Below are positions 46,706-58,916 of a DNA stretch of 64,000 nt, in pieces. The notes under the pieces were generated by a model. The model was not told where the DNA came from. It saw only the letters and a list, made by a program, of their open reading frames with translations, and made no database searches. Each line of letters starts with the position of its first letter. The stretch's first letter is position 1. Both the position numbers and the translations under genes were made by a program. The DNA comes from Acanthamoeba castellanii str. Neff (taxonomy: Eukaryota > Discosea > Longamoebia > Acanthamoebidae): NCBI RefSeq assembly GCF_000313135.1, contig NW_004457554.1:635848-699847 (forward strand), in the 5' to 3' direction.

Positions 46706-48038
46706 CTACAGCTTCATGTCTTCGCCTTTGATCCACCACAGCCCTGTGCATTCGGGAAGTGTTGCTTCCTCGGTATCCTCTTCCTCTTCTTCTTCCTTTG
46801 TTTCTTCTTGTTCTTTCACTTCTGCTTCCTTGGCTTGCTCGTCGTGCTCTGTCGTGGTCTCCTTCGTTTTCGTTCTTTCTTCGCTTTCGCTGCCTCCCCT
46901 CCTGTTCTTCGCTTCGCTTTTTGCGCCTCTGCTTGACTCTTCGCTCTTCTGCCATGCCGGCCACCTGCCACCACCGGCAATCACCAGCGATCGACGATGA
47001 GAACTGACTACAACAAGAAGAAGGAGAAGCAAGAAGCAGACAAAGCAGCGTGCTTGCTGTACCTTGTTGCCAAAGAAGAAGCGTGTGAGGGCGATGGCCT
47101 CGTCCCAGTCGACGAAGCGGTAGTCTGTTCTGAACCATCGGAAATGGAAGCCAGCCTCCTCCAGCAGTGCGTAGAACAGGTTGCGCCGATTGGGCTCCTC
47201 GTTGCCCGTACCTGCGATCATGACGACGACGACACATGGGTCAAGAAGAAGAAGAAGAAGAGAAAGCAAAGGTGTGAGAGCTCAGCACAAGCGGCCCGTG
47301 TGGTGGTTGGAAGTTACCGAGGGTCTCGAGGATGACGAGGGAGCCGTGCGGTCGAAGGAGTGCGCGGAGATCGGCGAGTACTCGCTTCACCTCGACGTCC
47401 CACGTCAGGGATGACCACACCTCCGCCTTCACGTACGACAGCGTCCACCCTGCACCGCCGCCATCAGTGACGTCATCACCATCACCATGGCCGCTTGGTG
47501 CAAGAAGAAGAAGAAGAGAAAAAGTGGCGGTACCGGCCAGCACGACGTCGGCGGATGACGGCTGTAGTCCGAACGTGTGCACCTCGCGGTTGTTGCCTAC
47601 GCTGAACGTCGTTGTACAGCTCGTGGTGGCGGATGGAGGCATACGTTCGCGAGCGAGATCGAGCATGTGGGATGAGGAATCAAAGGCGTGGATGGATCGA
47701 ACCCAGGGGGCCACCATACGGGTGAGTCTTCCCGTGCCGGCGCCCAGCTCGACGACGTCAACGTCGGGATGGAAGACGTCGAGCTCGCGAATCGATCTTT
47801 CGATGTTGCCCGCGTAGTCCTGGCGCGAGACGAGCAGCTCGTAATGGGCGGCGTAGCGGCGGTAGATCTCCTTGTGGCTCACCTTGAACCCTGCATTCGC
47901 GATTTTCGAAGTGTCGGGTGATTTGGAACGATCCGATAGATTTGAAGCTGCAGACTTTCGACGCTTGCGTGGTTGTTGTGGTTCGACTTCGACGGGGCGT
48001 CGTCCACCCTCCACATCATCCCCTCGCCGTTCCATCAT
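46706..48038 (-). CDS. Class I SAM-dependent methyltransferase, substrate unknown
   Basis: Start ATG at 48038 (MERRGDDVEGG), then a basic nuclear-signal-like patch (PRKRRKSAAS). The fold is clear: IYRRYAAHYELLVSRQDYAG, motif I VDVVELGAGTGRLTRMVAPW, the acidic loop SIHAFDSSSHMLDLARERM, and later LLRPHGSLVILETLG spliced to TGNEEPNRRNLFYALLEEAG. WFRTDYRFVDWDEAIALTRF follows, a C-terminal signature I have seen in small bacterial methyltransferases. The tail is a Glu/Lys-rich stretch ending CTGLWWIKGEDMKL at 46706. It converges on SCC2, with 60 bp between the stops. Substrate could be a small molecule or protein; not decidable here. Confidence 0.75.
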
Positions 48039-48382
48039 CTCGAGGCATCTCGGAGAAAAGGGAAGAGAAAAATAGTTGAGGAAAATCGACACGAATTCGA
48101 AGAAGCTCAAAACGCAACACTGCACAAGACGCAGCACACAGATCGATCTGTGGACTGTCCAAACACAGCGAACATTGTTAGCGTCCTCCTTTACACTTGC
48201 CACCTCCTTTGCCTGTTCTACGTATCTTGGTACGCTCCCTTCACCATTGGCTTTCATCTCGTGTCAGCCGATTGATTATCTCCCCGCAGGCCTCTCTCGA
48301 GACCAAACCACTTCACCTCTCCATCTCATCCATCCATCTATAGAGGAGACGAACGATTTGAAATCTCTCGTAAGAGAGAAGC
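48039..48382. other. Divergent promoter region
   Basis: Lies between the methyltransferase and transporter starts. No TATA box or other clear element found; no coding support. Confidence 0.5.
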
Positions 48383-50683
48383 ATGCGACGCCCGATCAGA
48401 CCAGACGGCGAGGAAGAGGACGAAGAGGTGGAGGAGTTCGCTCCTCGCGTATACAGACCCCACGTTGCCATCAACATACACAATGACAACCACACGCACG
48501 ACGACGTCGCGATCGCCACCAAGAAGGCGCCGCCAAGTACGTACATGCTGGGTCCTGTGTTCGGTGGTCCGTCAGCTGCTGACACGTTCCTCTTGGCGTC
48601 GCCCAACCGTAGGTAAATGGCTGGCCCACTTGCCGCTGGGCATTCGCCTGTCCGTGACGGCCGTGCTTCTCGTTATCTTCTTTCTCGTACGGCCTCTACT
48701 CTCACACGCACCACCGCGCACCACCACATTTGCCTTCATTGAACGTTAACGTTGTTGTCTGGGTTGTGTCGCTCTTCAAGAGCGTATCAGCGGTGCCGAT
48801 ATGGAACAAGGAGATCTTCGCGGGCGATCTCCCCGGCGCAACGCCGTTCCCCTACGCTCTCACCGTCACCTTCCTGCAACTGGTAAGCGACGCGCTTTTT
48901 GTCTACATTCCTTCCGGCCTGTCTGATTGTGCGATGGCGCTGTGCGCGTGTGCGTGCGCGTGCGCGTGGGCGGCGCAATGCAGGCCGGCACAGATGTGCT
49001 GCTGTTTCTGGTGGTGCTGGCGACGGCCGGGGTCTACGCATACCGAGCACACGACCGCACCAGGCATTACGGGGCTGAGCCACCCGAACCCCTCAAGCCC
49101 TTCTACTTCACCCACCGCTTCCTCTTCAAATTGTACGCAACCACAGTCTGCGCCTAATCGCATGTGTGTCGTGTGCCGTGTGCCGTGTGTCGTGTGTCGT
49201 GTGTCGTGTGCCGTGTGCCGTGTGTGGACTCACGATGGACGTCTGCAACGCAGGTGGCACACACTACCCATCGGCGTGCTCTTCGGGTTCAAGCTAGGCC
49301 TCACCAACTGGGGCCTCCATCTGGCGCCCACAGTCAACTTTCATCTCTTGGTTCAGGCTTGCTCGGTATAAATCACAGGCCCGCGCCTCGTCTCGCGCGC
49401 GTCTATGTGTGCGTGTGTCATGTGTGTGGTGACTCACCACACATTGCGCGCATCGGATGGCCAGCTGTTCTTCGTGATTCTGTTCGCCTTCTTCATCCTG
49501 CGCGAGCGACCAACCATCTGGGCTCTCCTGTGCGCGGCGGGCGCCACCGCGGGCGCCATCCTCGTCTCGCTCCAGTTCGAACACGTACGCATTCATAGAC
49601 GTCACGCATTGTGGACTGGCTTCTGGTGCGATCGTGCCTCATCGGAACACACACACACACACACACAACACACACACAACACACGCACACACCACGCAAC
49701 AGGCTTGGGGTCTGGGCGACAAGTGGTGGGTGATCGGCGTCAATTTTGCGTCGGCGATCTTTGAGGGCCTGTCGATCGTCTTCCTGCGACGAGCGCGGAA
49801 CATCCTGGCCAAGGCTTTCCCGGAGGAGCGCGACGTTCTGCTCATCATCCAGATCACCTTCATGAAGCTGGTCATATCCGCCCTGGCCGTGTTGCCCTTC
49901 GCTCTCGCAATCGAGGGCTGGTGGAACCCGCTCAAGGTGCCGTCACATTTACATTATATTTTATTATATATTCGGGATATATATATATCGTGTGTTATTT
50001 TACGACGTGGCTCAATGTGTGCCACACCACAGGACGATATATTGTGGAAGGCGCTGCCGGAGACGTCGTTGACCCTCATCCCCTACATCTTCATCGGCTC
50101 CATCTTCACCTTCCTGTGCGTGTTCTACTCTCTTTTTTGCTGCTTTTTCACTCCTGAGCTTCGTAGGAAGCTAACCCCGATGGTGGTGGACACACAGCTT
50201 CCAGTGCGACTACACGACTCTCACTTTCCTCGCCGGAGCGCAGGACGTGGGCGTGCTGTCCCACATCAAGATGTACGTCCTCGTCCGCCTCCTTCTCGTC
50301 ACTACATAAGCAAGTCTCTCTTGCCGCGTCGGTGTACTGACGCTCGCCACATCACGACAGCGTGCCGCAGGTGGCCTTCTCGGAGGCTGTCTTCCAGAAC
50401 TTTGAGCCCACCTGGGAGAAGGTGCGTGTGCGTGTGCGTGTGCGTGTGCGTGTGCGTGCATAGCACTAACATTTACGCCTGGTGGTCGCCACAGATCGTG
50501 GGCCTGGTGCTGGTGCTTGTGAGCGGAGTGTGCTATGGTGTCCTCAAGTGGTTCCACCTCACGCACAGCCATCGCCACCACCATCATCATCACAAACACC
50601 ACCACGAGGAGGTCTTGCTGCTGAGCTCTCCACCACACTCTCCACCATTACTCTCCTCACCTCCCAACGACAGACTTCGATAA
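48383..50683 (+). CDS. Drug/metabolite-superfamily (SLC35/EamA-like) membrane transporter with His-rich tail
   Basis: An acidic, His/Asn-containing cytoplasmic N-terminus (MRRPIRPDGEEEDEE) is followed by about ten hydrophobic segments over eight to nine exons. They include LSVTAVLLVIFFL, GTDVLLFLVVLATAGVYAY, IGVLFGFKLGLTNWGLHLAP, QLFFVILFAFFILRERPTIW, ALLCAAGATAGAILVSL, FMKLVISALAVLPFALAI and IVGLVLVLVSGVCYGVLKWF. The FxxLxERP-type turn and ten-helix layout match DMT transporters, which include nucleotide-sugar and triose-phosphate carriers. The C-terminus is HSHRHHHHHHKHHH, which could bind Zn or Cu (inference). The substrate cannot be told from sequence; Golgi or plastid-type partners are not implied. 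Confidence 0.75.
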
Positions 50684-50789
50684 AATGAAAACGATGTCTT
50701 TGGAGATGAAGTAGTAGATGTGTAGTGTGTAGTGTGAAGCCGCACGTATACATGGTGAGAGAGAGGAGAGGGCAGAGAGATGGTCAAGA

Positions 50790-51505
50790 TCACCGCTTCT
50801 CGAGGAGCTTGAACTGGCTTCGCTTCATCTTCTTCAGCTTTCTCGTGTCGGTGATCTGAGCAAGCGCGGCCCACGGTCAGTCCCATGAAAGCATCAGCAG
50901 CACACGCACACGCACACGCACACGCACACGCACGCACGCACCTTTTGGACGACGGTGGACTTCTTGAGGTTCTCCTCCTTTCGCTTGCGTCGCTCGGCGG
51001 CTTCCTTCTTCTCCTGCTCCTTCTTCTGCTGGGTGTCCTCCTTGAGGGCGCGCTCCTTGGCCTTCAGCACCTTCAGCTTCTCCCGCTCCTGCGACTTGGC
51101 CTCCCACGTCTTGTTGTACGCCTTTCCCACCAGCAACGACGAACTCCTACAATCGCAATAGAAATAAAATAATTAATTACTGTTTAAATTGGCTGAATTC
51201 GAATTAGAAAAACAGATAAGGATAGGCAATTGAGATGAAATGCTAATTAATCTCCATATGCATCTCAGTAAATTGAGCTAAATTCACGATTGCTGTTGGG
51301 TGAAGATCTTACCTCTTGTTGTTGGTCGATTTCCAGACGCGGCCCGACTTGGGCACACCCTTGGCGACGGGAATGGTGTTCTTCTTGTGCTCGCCGTGGC
51401 TGGCACCGCAACATCTCCGCCAGCCTCAGAGGCCGCAGGCGCCGTCTCCACGCTAACAGCCGTTTTTTCCGTGGTCTCCTTCGTCGTCTTCTTAGCCTTT
51501 CCCAT
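50790..51505 (-). CDS. CGR1/CCDC86-like rRNA-processing protein with a frame break
   Basis: CGR1 acts in 60S pre-rRNA processing in the nucleolus. The pattern is clear: KGVPKSGRVWKSTNNKR spliced to SSSLLVGKAYNKTWEAKSQE, a Lys/Glu-rich helix, then TRKLKKMKRSQFKLLEKR at the end (stop 50790), matching CCDC86 (KLKRAKKKQL..IEKR). The ATG at 51505 (MGKAKKTTKETTEKT) opens a plausible N-terminus. However, that frame and the conserved frame differ by one base near 51420-51390, with no intron large enough between them. Either the sequence lacks one base there, or the true first exon is elsewhere. Confidence 0.72.
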
Positions 51506-51853
51506 CTTCCTTCTTCTGATGCGATTCGATTTGCGTGATTGAATTTGCTCCTTGTCGTCAACACAACTCAAATCTCCAACAGAAGAAACAAAGAACCGTT
51601 GGCCTCCTCCGGCAAGGTATTTATTTATGAAATAAATAAAATAAAACAAAATACAATAAACCAAATAAATGATGACACTGACCACAACGCCCTCACCTAA
51701 CACGAAGCGAAACGGCCTGGCTGGGGCCATCCTCTCTTGTGCAAACCTACAACTGAGGATTTGGTCTCATCTGAAACTGTTTCGAAAGTTTTCGATCGAA
51801 ACCTGGCGGGCCTGGGTCGGAGAAAACGATAAGGAGGCGAGAACAGGAGGGCG
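51506..51853. other. Intergenic, AT-rich core
   Basis: Between the CGR1-like start and the PPP1R11 stop, both on the - strand. An A/T-rich stretch (51615-51670, ATAAATAAAATAAAAC-like) may include the poly(A) signal of PPP1R11. No gene seen. Confidence 0.5.
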
Positions 51854-52409
51854 TCACGGGTGGGTTGGTGGGACGAGGTCTCCGGTCTCATGATGGAGGT
51901 GCTGATGATCATCAGAGGCGTCGTGCGGGTGGTGGTGAGCGCAGTTGTGGTGCCTGTGATCGTGCTTCTTCTTTGGCTGTGCAGTCACCAGACACACCGC
52001 GGTAAGTTGGGCGCGCAGAGAGAGGGTAAACACGAGACGGGAGACGCACGCGTGGTTGCTTTTCATAGGCGTTCTTGTTGTCATCGTCGCTGCTCTCCTC
52101 GCTGCTATCGCTGTCATCCCAGCTCCGCGGTTTGTGATAGATGCAACAAACTGGCGACAAAACAAGTAAATTATAGAAGATACAAAATGAAATCAGAATT
52201 AAGATGGGAGGGGTCGCGACAGGAGAGACGCGGCACGAACGCTTCGAGCTTTTCTTGTCGAGATGCTCGTTATCGATTACGTCTTCGTTCCATTTGACAC
52301 CCTTCTTCTTGCGTCGCGGCGCTAATCGCAACGTCACCACGGGCGACGCTGGCGGCACTTCCTGCACCAGCAAGGTGGTGGTCGACGCCGTTGATGATGT
52401 GAGCGACAT
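51854..52409 (-). CDS. PPP1R11: Protein phosphatase 1 inhibitor PPP1R11 (inhibitor-3/YPI1)
   Basis: Small disordered PP1 regulator. Start ATG at 52409. The core KKKGVKWNEDVIDNEHLDKK, with the PP1-binding VKW motif, splices to CCIYHKPRSWDDSDSSEESS. This reproduces the family order (VEW..DTVDNEHM, SSK, CCIY.KPRAF, acidic Ser run). A further exon gives a His-rich tail (HDHRHHNCAHHHPHD), corresponding to the HTHC/HRK region of the animal protein. Three exons. The His-rich tail is longer than in animals and may bind metal (inference). Confidence 0.85.
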
Positions 52410-52559
52410 CTTCAATTACAAATTTACTGGCCTTTGTTTCTTTTGATTTTTCTCTTCTGCTCCAACCTTTTCCGAATGTTTTTATTTTATCTACAACGTC
52501 CGGTTCATGCCATGCATGTTGTTGGTTCTTCTTCTTCTTCTTCAACCACCACGTCTCGT

Positions 52560-55500
52560 CTACTCGCCCTCCTCGAGGTAGCGGTACTCGAACGTGAATT
52601 CCGTCTTCTTGCGCTGACACCAGCCAGTCTCGTAGTCAAAGTACACATACGTCCCCTGTACGACAAGCAGGACACGCAGATGCGTGTAAGACTTGATGAA
52701 CGGAGAGAGAGAGAGAGAGAGAGGAGCGGTGGATGACGCACCTGCTCGTAGTCGTTGGTGATCTCCTTGGGCTCTTCGTGTCGCTGGAACCACGTGAGGT
52801 ACTTCTTGTGGTACCGCCAGAGCTGCTTCTTCAACTCACGCGCCGCAAGATACCTAGGTAGGAGCGGAGCACAGAGAGGGTCAGTTGTGGCGTAAAGATG
52901 ATCAACGTGCGGGGCGAGGATGAAAGAAGATGTATGGTTGGAGGGGGGTGGTAGTACTGTTGGTAGGTGCCCTGCTGGTAGTAGAAGATGAAGAACAGGG
53001 TGTCGGTGTCAAACTTGGAGAAGATGGCCGGGTTCTCGAAGACCGTCGACGGCAGCTGCGGGAAGGTGGCCGGCGTCGGGTAGGCATTCTGCGGCGTGTA
53101 CTGTCGTGGCCGGCTGCATCGACAAACGATAATATAAGTAAATAATAATAATAATAAAAGTAAATAAATAAATGACAGAAGAGGGCGACGGGCGTGTGTA
53201 CTTCTCATAGTCCATCTGCTCCGGCAGGTTCTCCATGGAGGTCTCGAGCATCTTGAGGTTGAAGAGCTGCTGCTGCTGCAGCTGGTGCTGCCTCTGCTGC
53301 TGCGCTCCCTGCTGCGGGTGCTGCGGGGGCATGCCCTGCTGCGGGTAGCCGCCTGGCATGTGGACCCCGTGGACGCGACCGAGCTCGGCCAGGGACACGT
53401 CTTCTTGTGTCGACAGACCAGCCTCCACGCCTGTGACGTTGTTTGGTGTGTCCAGCCAACAGTGTCAGCCCGCTCCCCCCCAACCACCATTACGCAGAAG
53501 CAGTAGTGGGGACGACGTACGAGCGGCGGCTGCGGCGGCCATCTCCAGGGATGCGCTGGCGGCCGAGAGGTCGGCGAGGGAGCCCGAGCTGATGGGGGTC
53601 GAGTTGTCGAACGTGTCCAAATTCTTGCTGTCCTCGGCAGCCTCCTGGAGCGTCTGTTGTTGTTGCGATCGATAGCGTGTGCACGGTTGACCGGCGTCGG
53701 TGTGAGCCCAGGCGCAGAAAAAAAAGAAAACGGCAAGAAGGAAAAGCGAACCTGCATGTACTGCTGGCGGCCCATCTGCTGCTGCGACAGCTGCATGAGC
53801 GATGGGAGCTGGGGCGAGGCCGCGCTGGGCTGCATCATCGATGGAGGCATGTGGTGCGCCGGGTGCTGCTGGTAAGGCGGCGCCGATGCGCTGCGCACCG
53901 CAAGCTCTGTGCAAGCGATAGAGAAGGATGAGTCTTCGGACACGTCGAGCGATTGCCGGGACAGTAGTACCTTCTTCCTTCATTCGCTGCGAGGGCATCT
54001 CCGGCGGTGGCGTTGGGCTCGCTGGAGAACACGGTGATGCGTTAATGAACTGTGTGCAATCCAGCGAAGCCACCTACAAGAAGAGACTTGTACCTTTGCC
54101 TCTGCGCGGCGACGTGGTACCTTGGCCGGCCTGGGAAGCGGCGGTGGGGCCGGCGGCTGGCCGCTGCTGCTGCGGCTGGCTGGGCGTGGCCACGAGGGCA
54201 GGCGGCTGCTGGTGCGAGACGGCCGGTTGCTGCTGCGGAGGCTGGGGCTGGTGAAGCAGGGGCTGCTGGACCTGGGGCTGGGCTGGTGGCTGCTGGGCGG
54301 CGGGAGGCTGCGGCTGCGATGGTGGCTGCTGCTGGGCCGCCGCAGGTGGCTGGTGGTGGGTCGCCGAGGGCTGGCTTCCGAGGAGGACGTCCCGCGCTGT
54401 TCGCTTCATGGTCTCAGGCACAGGCGCGCTTGAGGCGAGCTTCTTTTGTGCGGGCGCTGCTCGAAAGAAAAATTCGGCCAGCCGGTCAGCTTACAATCAA
54501 CAAGGTCGCACACGCACCGCACACTGACGCACGCACGCACGACCGCACACGCAGGGCAAGGCGTACCAGGGGTGGGAATGGGGAGAGAAGTCGTGGGCGT
54601 GGGGATGGGCAAGTGAGAGGGTCCGGCCTTGGCGGCGGCGGGTGTTGGCGTCTCCTGGCGCTCGGGCTTGGCCGCGGGTGCCGGCTCCGGTTTGCTTTCG
54701 ACGGCGGCGGTCTCCTCGCGAGCCTCCTCCGACTCCTCGTTTTCGCCATCTTCCTCGCCTGATCGTACGATTGACGACGACGACGACGACACGAAACCAC
54801 GGTAAGCCACTGTCCGACTGGCACTGTGTGGTTGTGTGCAGTGCAGTGATGCGGACCTTTCTTTCGCGTGTTCTTGAGTCCGACTTGACTCGATCGTAAG
54901 CCGCCAGAAGGCAGAGAGCTGGCCACCGCGGAGGCAAACGAAGCCGGGAATCCAGAACTGCACGAGAGAACGAATAGGCGTAAACGTCATCGCGTGAGTG
55001 TGCGAAGAAAACTGAACGTTGGATCGTCGGCTAACGGGGAGGAGGAAGGATTGATAGCCTCTCGTACCTGGTAGGCGGAGACGAGGAGAGGGGAGTAGCC
55101 GACGGAGTGGTGTTGGACGAGTTGGGCGAAGAAGTGTCGGGCGTCGCCGAAAGCGATCCTCCGGCACCGTGCGCCAGGTTCAGTTCATCATACAGCTGAT
55201 CGTCCTGTGTAGAACAACGAGTAGAAGAAGAGGATTGACTTCGTGATGAGAAAGAGTTGCCAAAGAGCGCTGGTGGTGCACGTCTTTGTGTAGTGCGACG
55301 AACCTCATAGAAGTCGGCCTCCTGGTTGCTGTCAATATAATACTCTACACCGTCCCTGATAGCGTCCACCTGTCGACGTGGGAAGCAAGAATGACAAGCA
55401 CGCGGTGAGCATGATGGAGAAGAGCGTAAGTAAGAAAATGTACAACGTACGTCCTCCTTTGCCACAGTCTCGTTGTCGAGCTTGCGGAGAATCTGTTCGA

Positions 55501-56385
55501 GCGCCTCCTCGTGATAGTGATGCTTCTTCACCAGCACCTTGAGTCGCTCCAGGCGATCCACAAACTCGACGCTCCGCTTGCCCTTCTTGGCCGCGAGGCC
55601 CTCGATTTCAGTGTCGAGCGCGTCGATCTGTGACCGCAGCTTCGTCAAGCATTTGCCGATCCTGTCTCGAGAAGGAGGAAGTAAGTGCGTGTGAGTGTTG
55701 TACCACTGCACCTTCGTCATCAACGAGATAACACTGCTGAAGAAGAAGAAGGGGACTGAGGGACTGAGAGGTAACCGTACCACTTCTTCGTTTCCGTGTT
55801 GGGGTCCTCATCCTTGGCAAGCGCCGCCTGCTGCAGACCCTCCTTTGAGAAGGCCTTCGTCTTCATCTCCTTTTCACACACCTTGAACTTTTCCATGTTC
55901 TGTTGCGGCGTAGGCAGGCAATTGAGCATCAAAATTGAACATAAGCCACGCACATGTGGAGGGGGCGAGCATGGAGAGGTAAATGCGCACCGCCTCGATC
56001 ATTTTTCGCGCCTCCACGAGGGCCTTCTTGTCCTTGATTACGTTTGACTGAGTCCATGTCTTGATCTGGTCTCGATACCGCTGGAGCTTCTTAATGGCCT
56101 TCTTCAGATCCGTTTCATACTTTTCCTTCTGATTGCTGCTTGCGGCAGTGTTGACCTTTCGTAAGATGTCTTCAAATTCTTTGGCCCCTTCTTGGACCTT
56201 TTTTAATACTCGGTCGATCTCGCCTGCAAGTTGGAGGGGGCGTCAGTGTACTGCCACTTCTATGCTGCAGATGGCACCGATGCTGGCTAATTAAACGATA
56301 AACGATAACAAATTTAAATGGAAAAGAAAAACTATCCACTCGATTGAGCGCCCGCACCGAGTAGTTTTCGTTGGGCCTGCGTCAT
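52560..56385 (-). CDS. CNOT3: CCR4-NOT transcription complex subunit 3 (NOT3/NOT5)
   Basis: Subunit of the deadenylase complex controlling mRNA decay. Start ATG at 56385: [10 protein letters not shown] spliced to [20 protein letters not shown], the NOT3 N-terminus. The long N-terminal coiled coil includes [40 protein letters not shown] and [20 protein letters not shown]. The middle (about 55200-53200) is Ser/Pro and Gln-rich, with poly-Gln-like runs. The C-terminal NOT box is [20 protein letters not shown], then [19 protein letters not shown] and [10 protein letters not shown], ending at 52560. About a dozen exons with short introns. Confidence 0.93.
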
Positions 56386-56621
56386 GGAAGAAATAGCGAA
56401 TATGAATCGAAGAGTCCAACTAATCGATCTGTACTCGACCGATCTGCGTTCTCTGATGAGTTGGTCGCCCCTCGCTCAGCTCTTTAGTATTTTGTCCATT
56501 TTTTTAAATCCCCCAAAAATCCTGCCACGGCACGTGTCTCGTGTGTGTGCGTGCGTCGCGTCTGGCGTGTGCGTGTGCGACGAAAGATCAGCAGGCTAAA
56601 GCTAGCGGTAGCGGATACAGT

Positions 56622-58503
56622 TCATGTTCGTCCTGGGTACTCTTCCTCTCTTTTTACATTCGCTCGCCGTTGGTCCTCCAGCTCGCGCTCGCGAGCCATC
56701 ATCCAGGCGTGGAACTGGGCCTGGCGGTCGTCGAGGTGTTTGACCTTGGTGTCGAGCACAACGAGCAGCGTGATGATGTACTCCATCTGACGGCTGAAGT
56801 CGTTCATCCGCTCGTTCATCTGATTGTTCAGCGCCACCACCAGCTGCTGCGTGATCGACATCTCGCCCACCCCTGCGCACCACGTCTTGTGAGGCACGCG
56901 CGCTCCGCACACAGCATCGCACACGCACATGCTTAAAGGCGCAACGAACCTTCCGTGTGGGCCTGCATTTTGAGGACTTGTTCGATGGTGAGATCACTCC
57001 TGTCCCACTCGTTGGCCTCGCCCCAGAGGCTGCCGGTCATGCGTGCGCCCCACAGGTTCTCGGCCTGGCGCGGTTGGTTGCGTCGACGTGGCGGGCCGCC
57101 GCCCACAATGTACTCCCCGCGGCTCCGCGCGTACCCTACACCCTCCTCCTCGCTCCAATCCATTGCACCCTGCTCATCCCAAGCATCTGCATCTTCATCT
57201 TCTTCATCATCGTCACCGTCCACCTCCTTCTTGTGGTCTCGCCTCTGCTCGTCGATCTTCTCCTCTTCGTGGTCATCGTCGTGGTCGCGCCCTACGTTCG
57301 ACTTCAGCCTCTGCGAAAAGTGCGCTGTGTGGTGGGTCATCAAGGCCAATAATAATAATAAAAAAAGAAGGACAACTGAGTACCTGCATGTTGGCATAGA
57401 CGGCGTCAAACAGCGTCTTGTCGAGCTGGCCAGGGGGGTCGCTTCCTCTTCTGTCGTCTCCCTCCGGACTCGATCCACGCTCAGGCTCAGCTTCTCTCGC
57501 ACCAGACCGATCCACCCCCTTGCATGCAAACGAATCATGTTGTCAGCAGCTGGTCAGTGATTGTGCGGCGCCATGCAGGCGGAATGCAAGCGCACCTCTT
57601 CTTGCTGTGTTGGAGAACCAGCGCTCGACGAGGAAGGAGTCGGTGACGGAAACGCAGTATCGGGTGCTGTGGACGGGAGTGGAGGAGGCGGCGGTGGCGG
57701 CATCGAGTGAAGAGAGGGAGAAGAGGGGCCAGGGGAAGAAGGAGCAGTAAGCCCTGGAGGAGGACGGAACGTGCGAGAGGAGGAGGAAGTGGAGGAGGAG
57801 GAAGTGGAGGAGGAGGGAGAAGGCCAGCAGAGCGCGGGTGGTCAGCTGAGTGCATGGCCGCTGGTGGCCCTGATGTCGGTCGAGTGCATGACCGCTGGTG
57901 GCCCTGATGCCGGTCGTGGCTGCGGTGCCGTCGCCGTCGCCGTGGCTGCTGCCTTCTCTTCTTCGTCTCGCCGGCGTCTGGCTCTTCCCTCGCGCTTGCG
58001 CGCCGCCTTGCTCCCGGCTCGCTCCCATCCCAGGGCACTGGTGCTCTCTGCAATTGCGCGCTTCGCTCGCTGATGCACTCGCCAAAGGGCCCTCTTCCAC
58101 TTCCGCTTTCTCGTCAACAGCAGCCGTGGGTGGTGAAGATGAAGGCGAAGGTGGTGAAGGATCCAGGGTGGCTTGGCTCGTGCCGCCGGGTTCGGCAGGG
58201 CACACTCTTTTTCTTCTTTTGCTTCTTCTTGTGTTTCGATTTCCGCTTTACTTCGCGTTCGGCTTCGATGAGGGCCAGCAGTTGGGCTTCGGCCGCCCTG
58301 GCCTGCTCCTCCTTCTGCTTGATGTCCTCTGGCGCCGCGCTCTGGCTGCCCTTCTTGCCGGCACCACGTCGCATCTGAGGTCGGGCATCGCGCAGGACTG
58401 CAGCCGCTAGCGATGGGGGCGTTGGAAGCAACGATTGATCCTTCTCCAGGTCCGCCCTCAGCAGTTGATTAATCGCATCTGAAAAATTGGGCGTGCTCTC
58501 CAT
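56622..58503 (-). CDS. Unrecognised disordered protein with C-terminal coiled coil
   Basis: Start ATG at 58503 (MESTPNFSDAINQLLRADLE), then KKEEQ/KSKHKKKQKKKK basic stretch. A Ser/Pro-rich middle follows, whose splicing (about 58200-57560) I could not fix. Then come an acidic run (HEEEKIDEQRRDHKKEVDGD), a block with GGGPPRRRNQPRQAENLWG and ANEWDRSDLTIEQVLKMQAH. The final exon is a coiled coil with NNQMNERMNDFSRQMEYIIT and VKHLDDRQAQFHAWMMARER, stopping at 56622. No catalytic motif. Adjacent to CNOT3 on the same strand, which does not indicate function in this kind of genome. Confidence 0.5.
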
Positions 58504-58916
58504 TCATCAATCGATTTCCATTCATTATTTTATTTTCATTTTTAATAATCCAAAAAAAGCAAAAAAGCAAAAAAGAAATCAGGAGAAAATGCCCCATTCG
58601 CGGATGATGTGCAACACCACTCTTCCGTGGAAGTGCGACGGGCTGGCGCGGGGGACGGAAGCTCAGGAGACTTAACGATTGGCTGGTATGTAATGGCTCT
58701 CTTCTTCCTGTTCCCGCTGGCGGTTCCGCCGCGGTTTTCCCCTGGTCCCGCACTTTCCGCCACATCCGAGCTAAGTGCTGTTTGACATCTAGGCGAGACC
58801 CAGGCCACACACAACTATATAAGCACAGGCCCTGCAGCACAGCAGACTCACTACAACCCCAAAGGTCTTCGATCCACCAACACATCATCACCAACAATCC
58901 ACACTCTTAAACCCAC
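58504..58916. other. Divergent promoter between the coiled-coil gene and the reductase gene
   Basis: Contains an AT-rich, A-run stretch near the left gene (58510-58590) and the TATA box of the right gene. No gene supported. Confidence 0.55.
58816..58823 (+). promoter_or_regulatory. TATA box (TATATAAG)
   Basis: Lies 101 bp upstream of the ATG at 58917, matching the spacing of the other strong TATA box in the window (1113). Confidence 0.6.
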
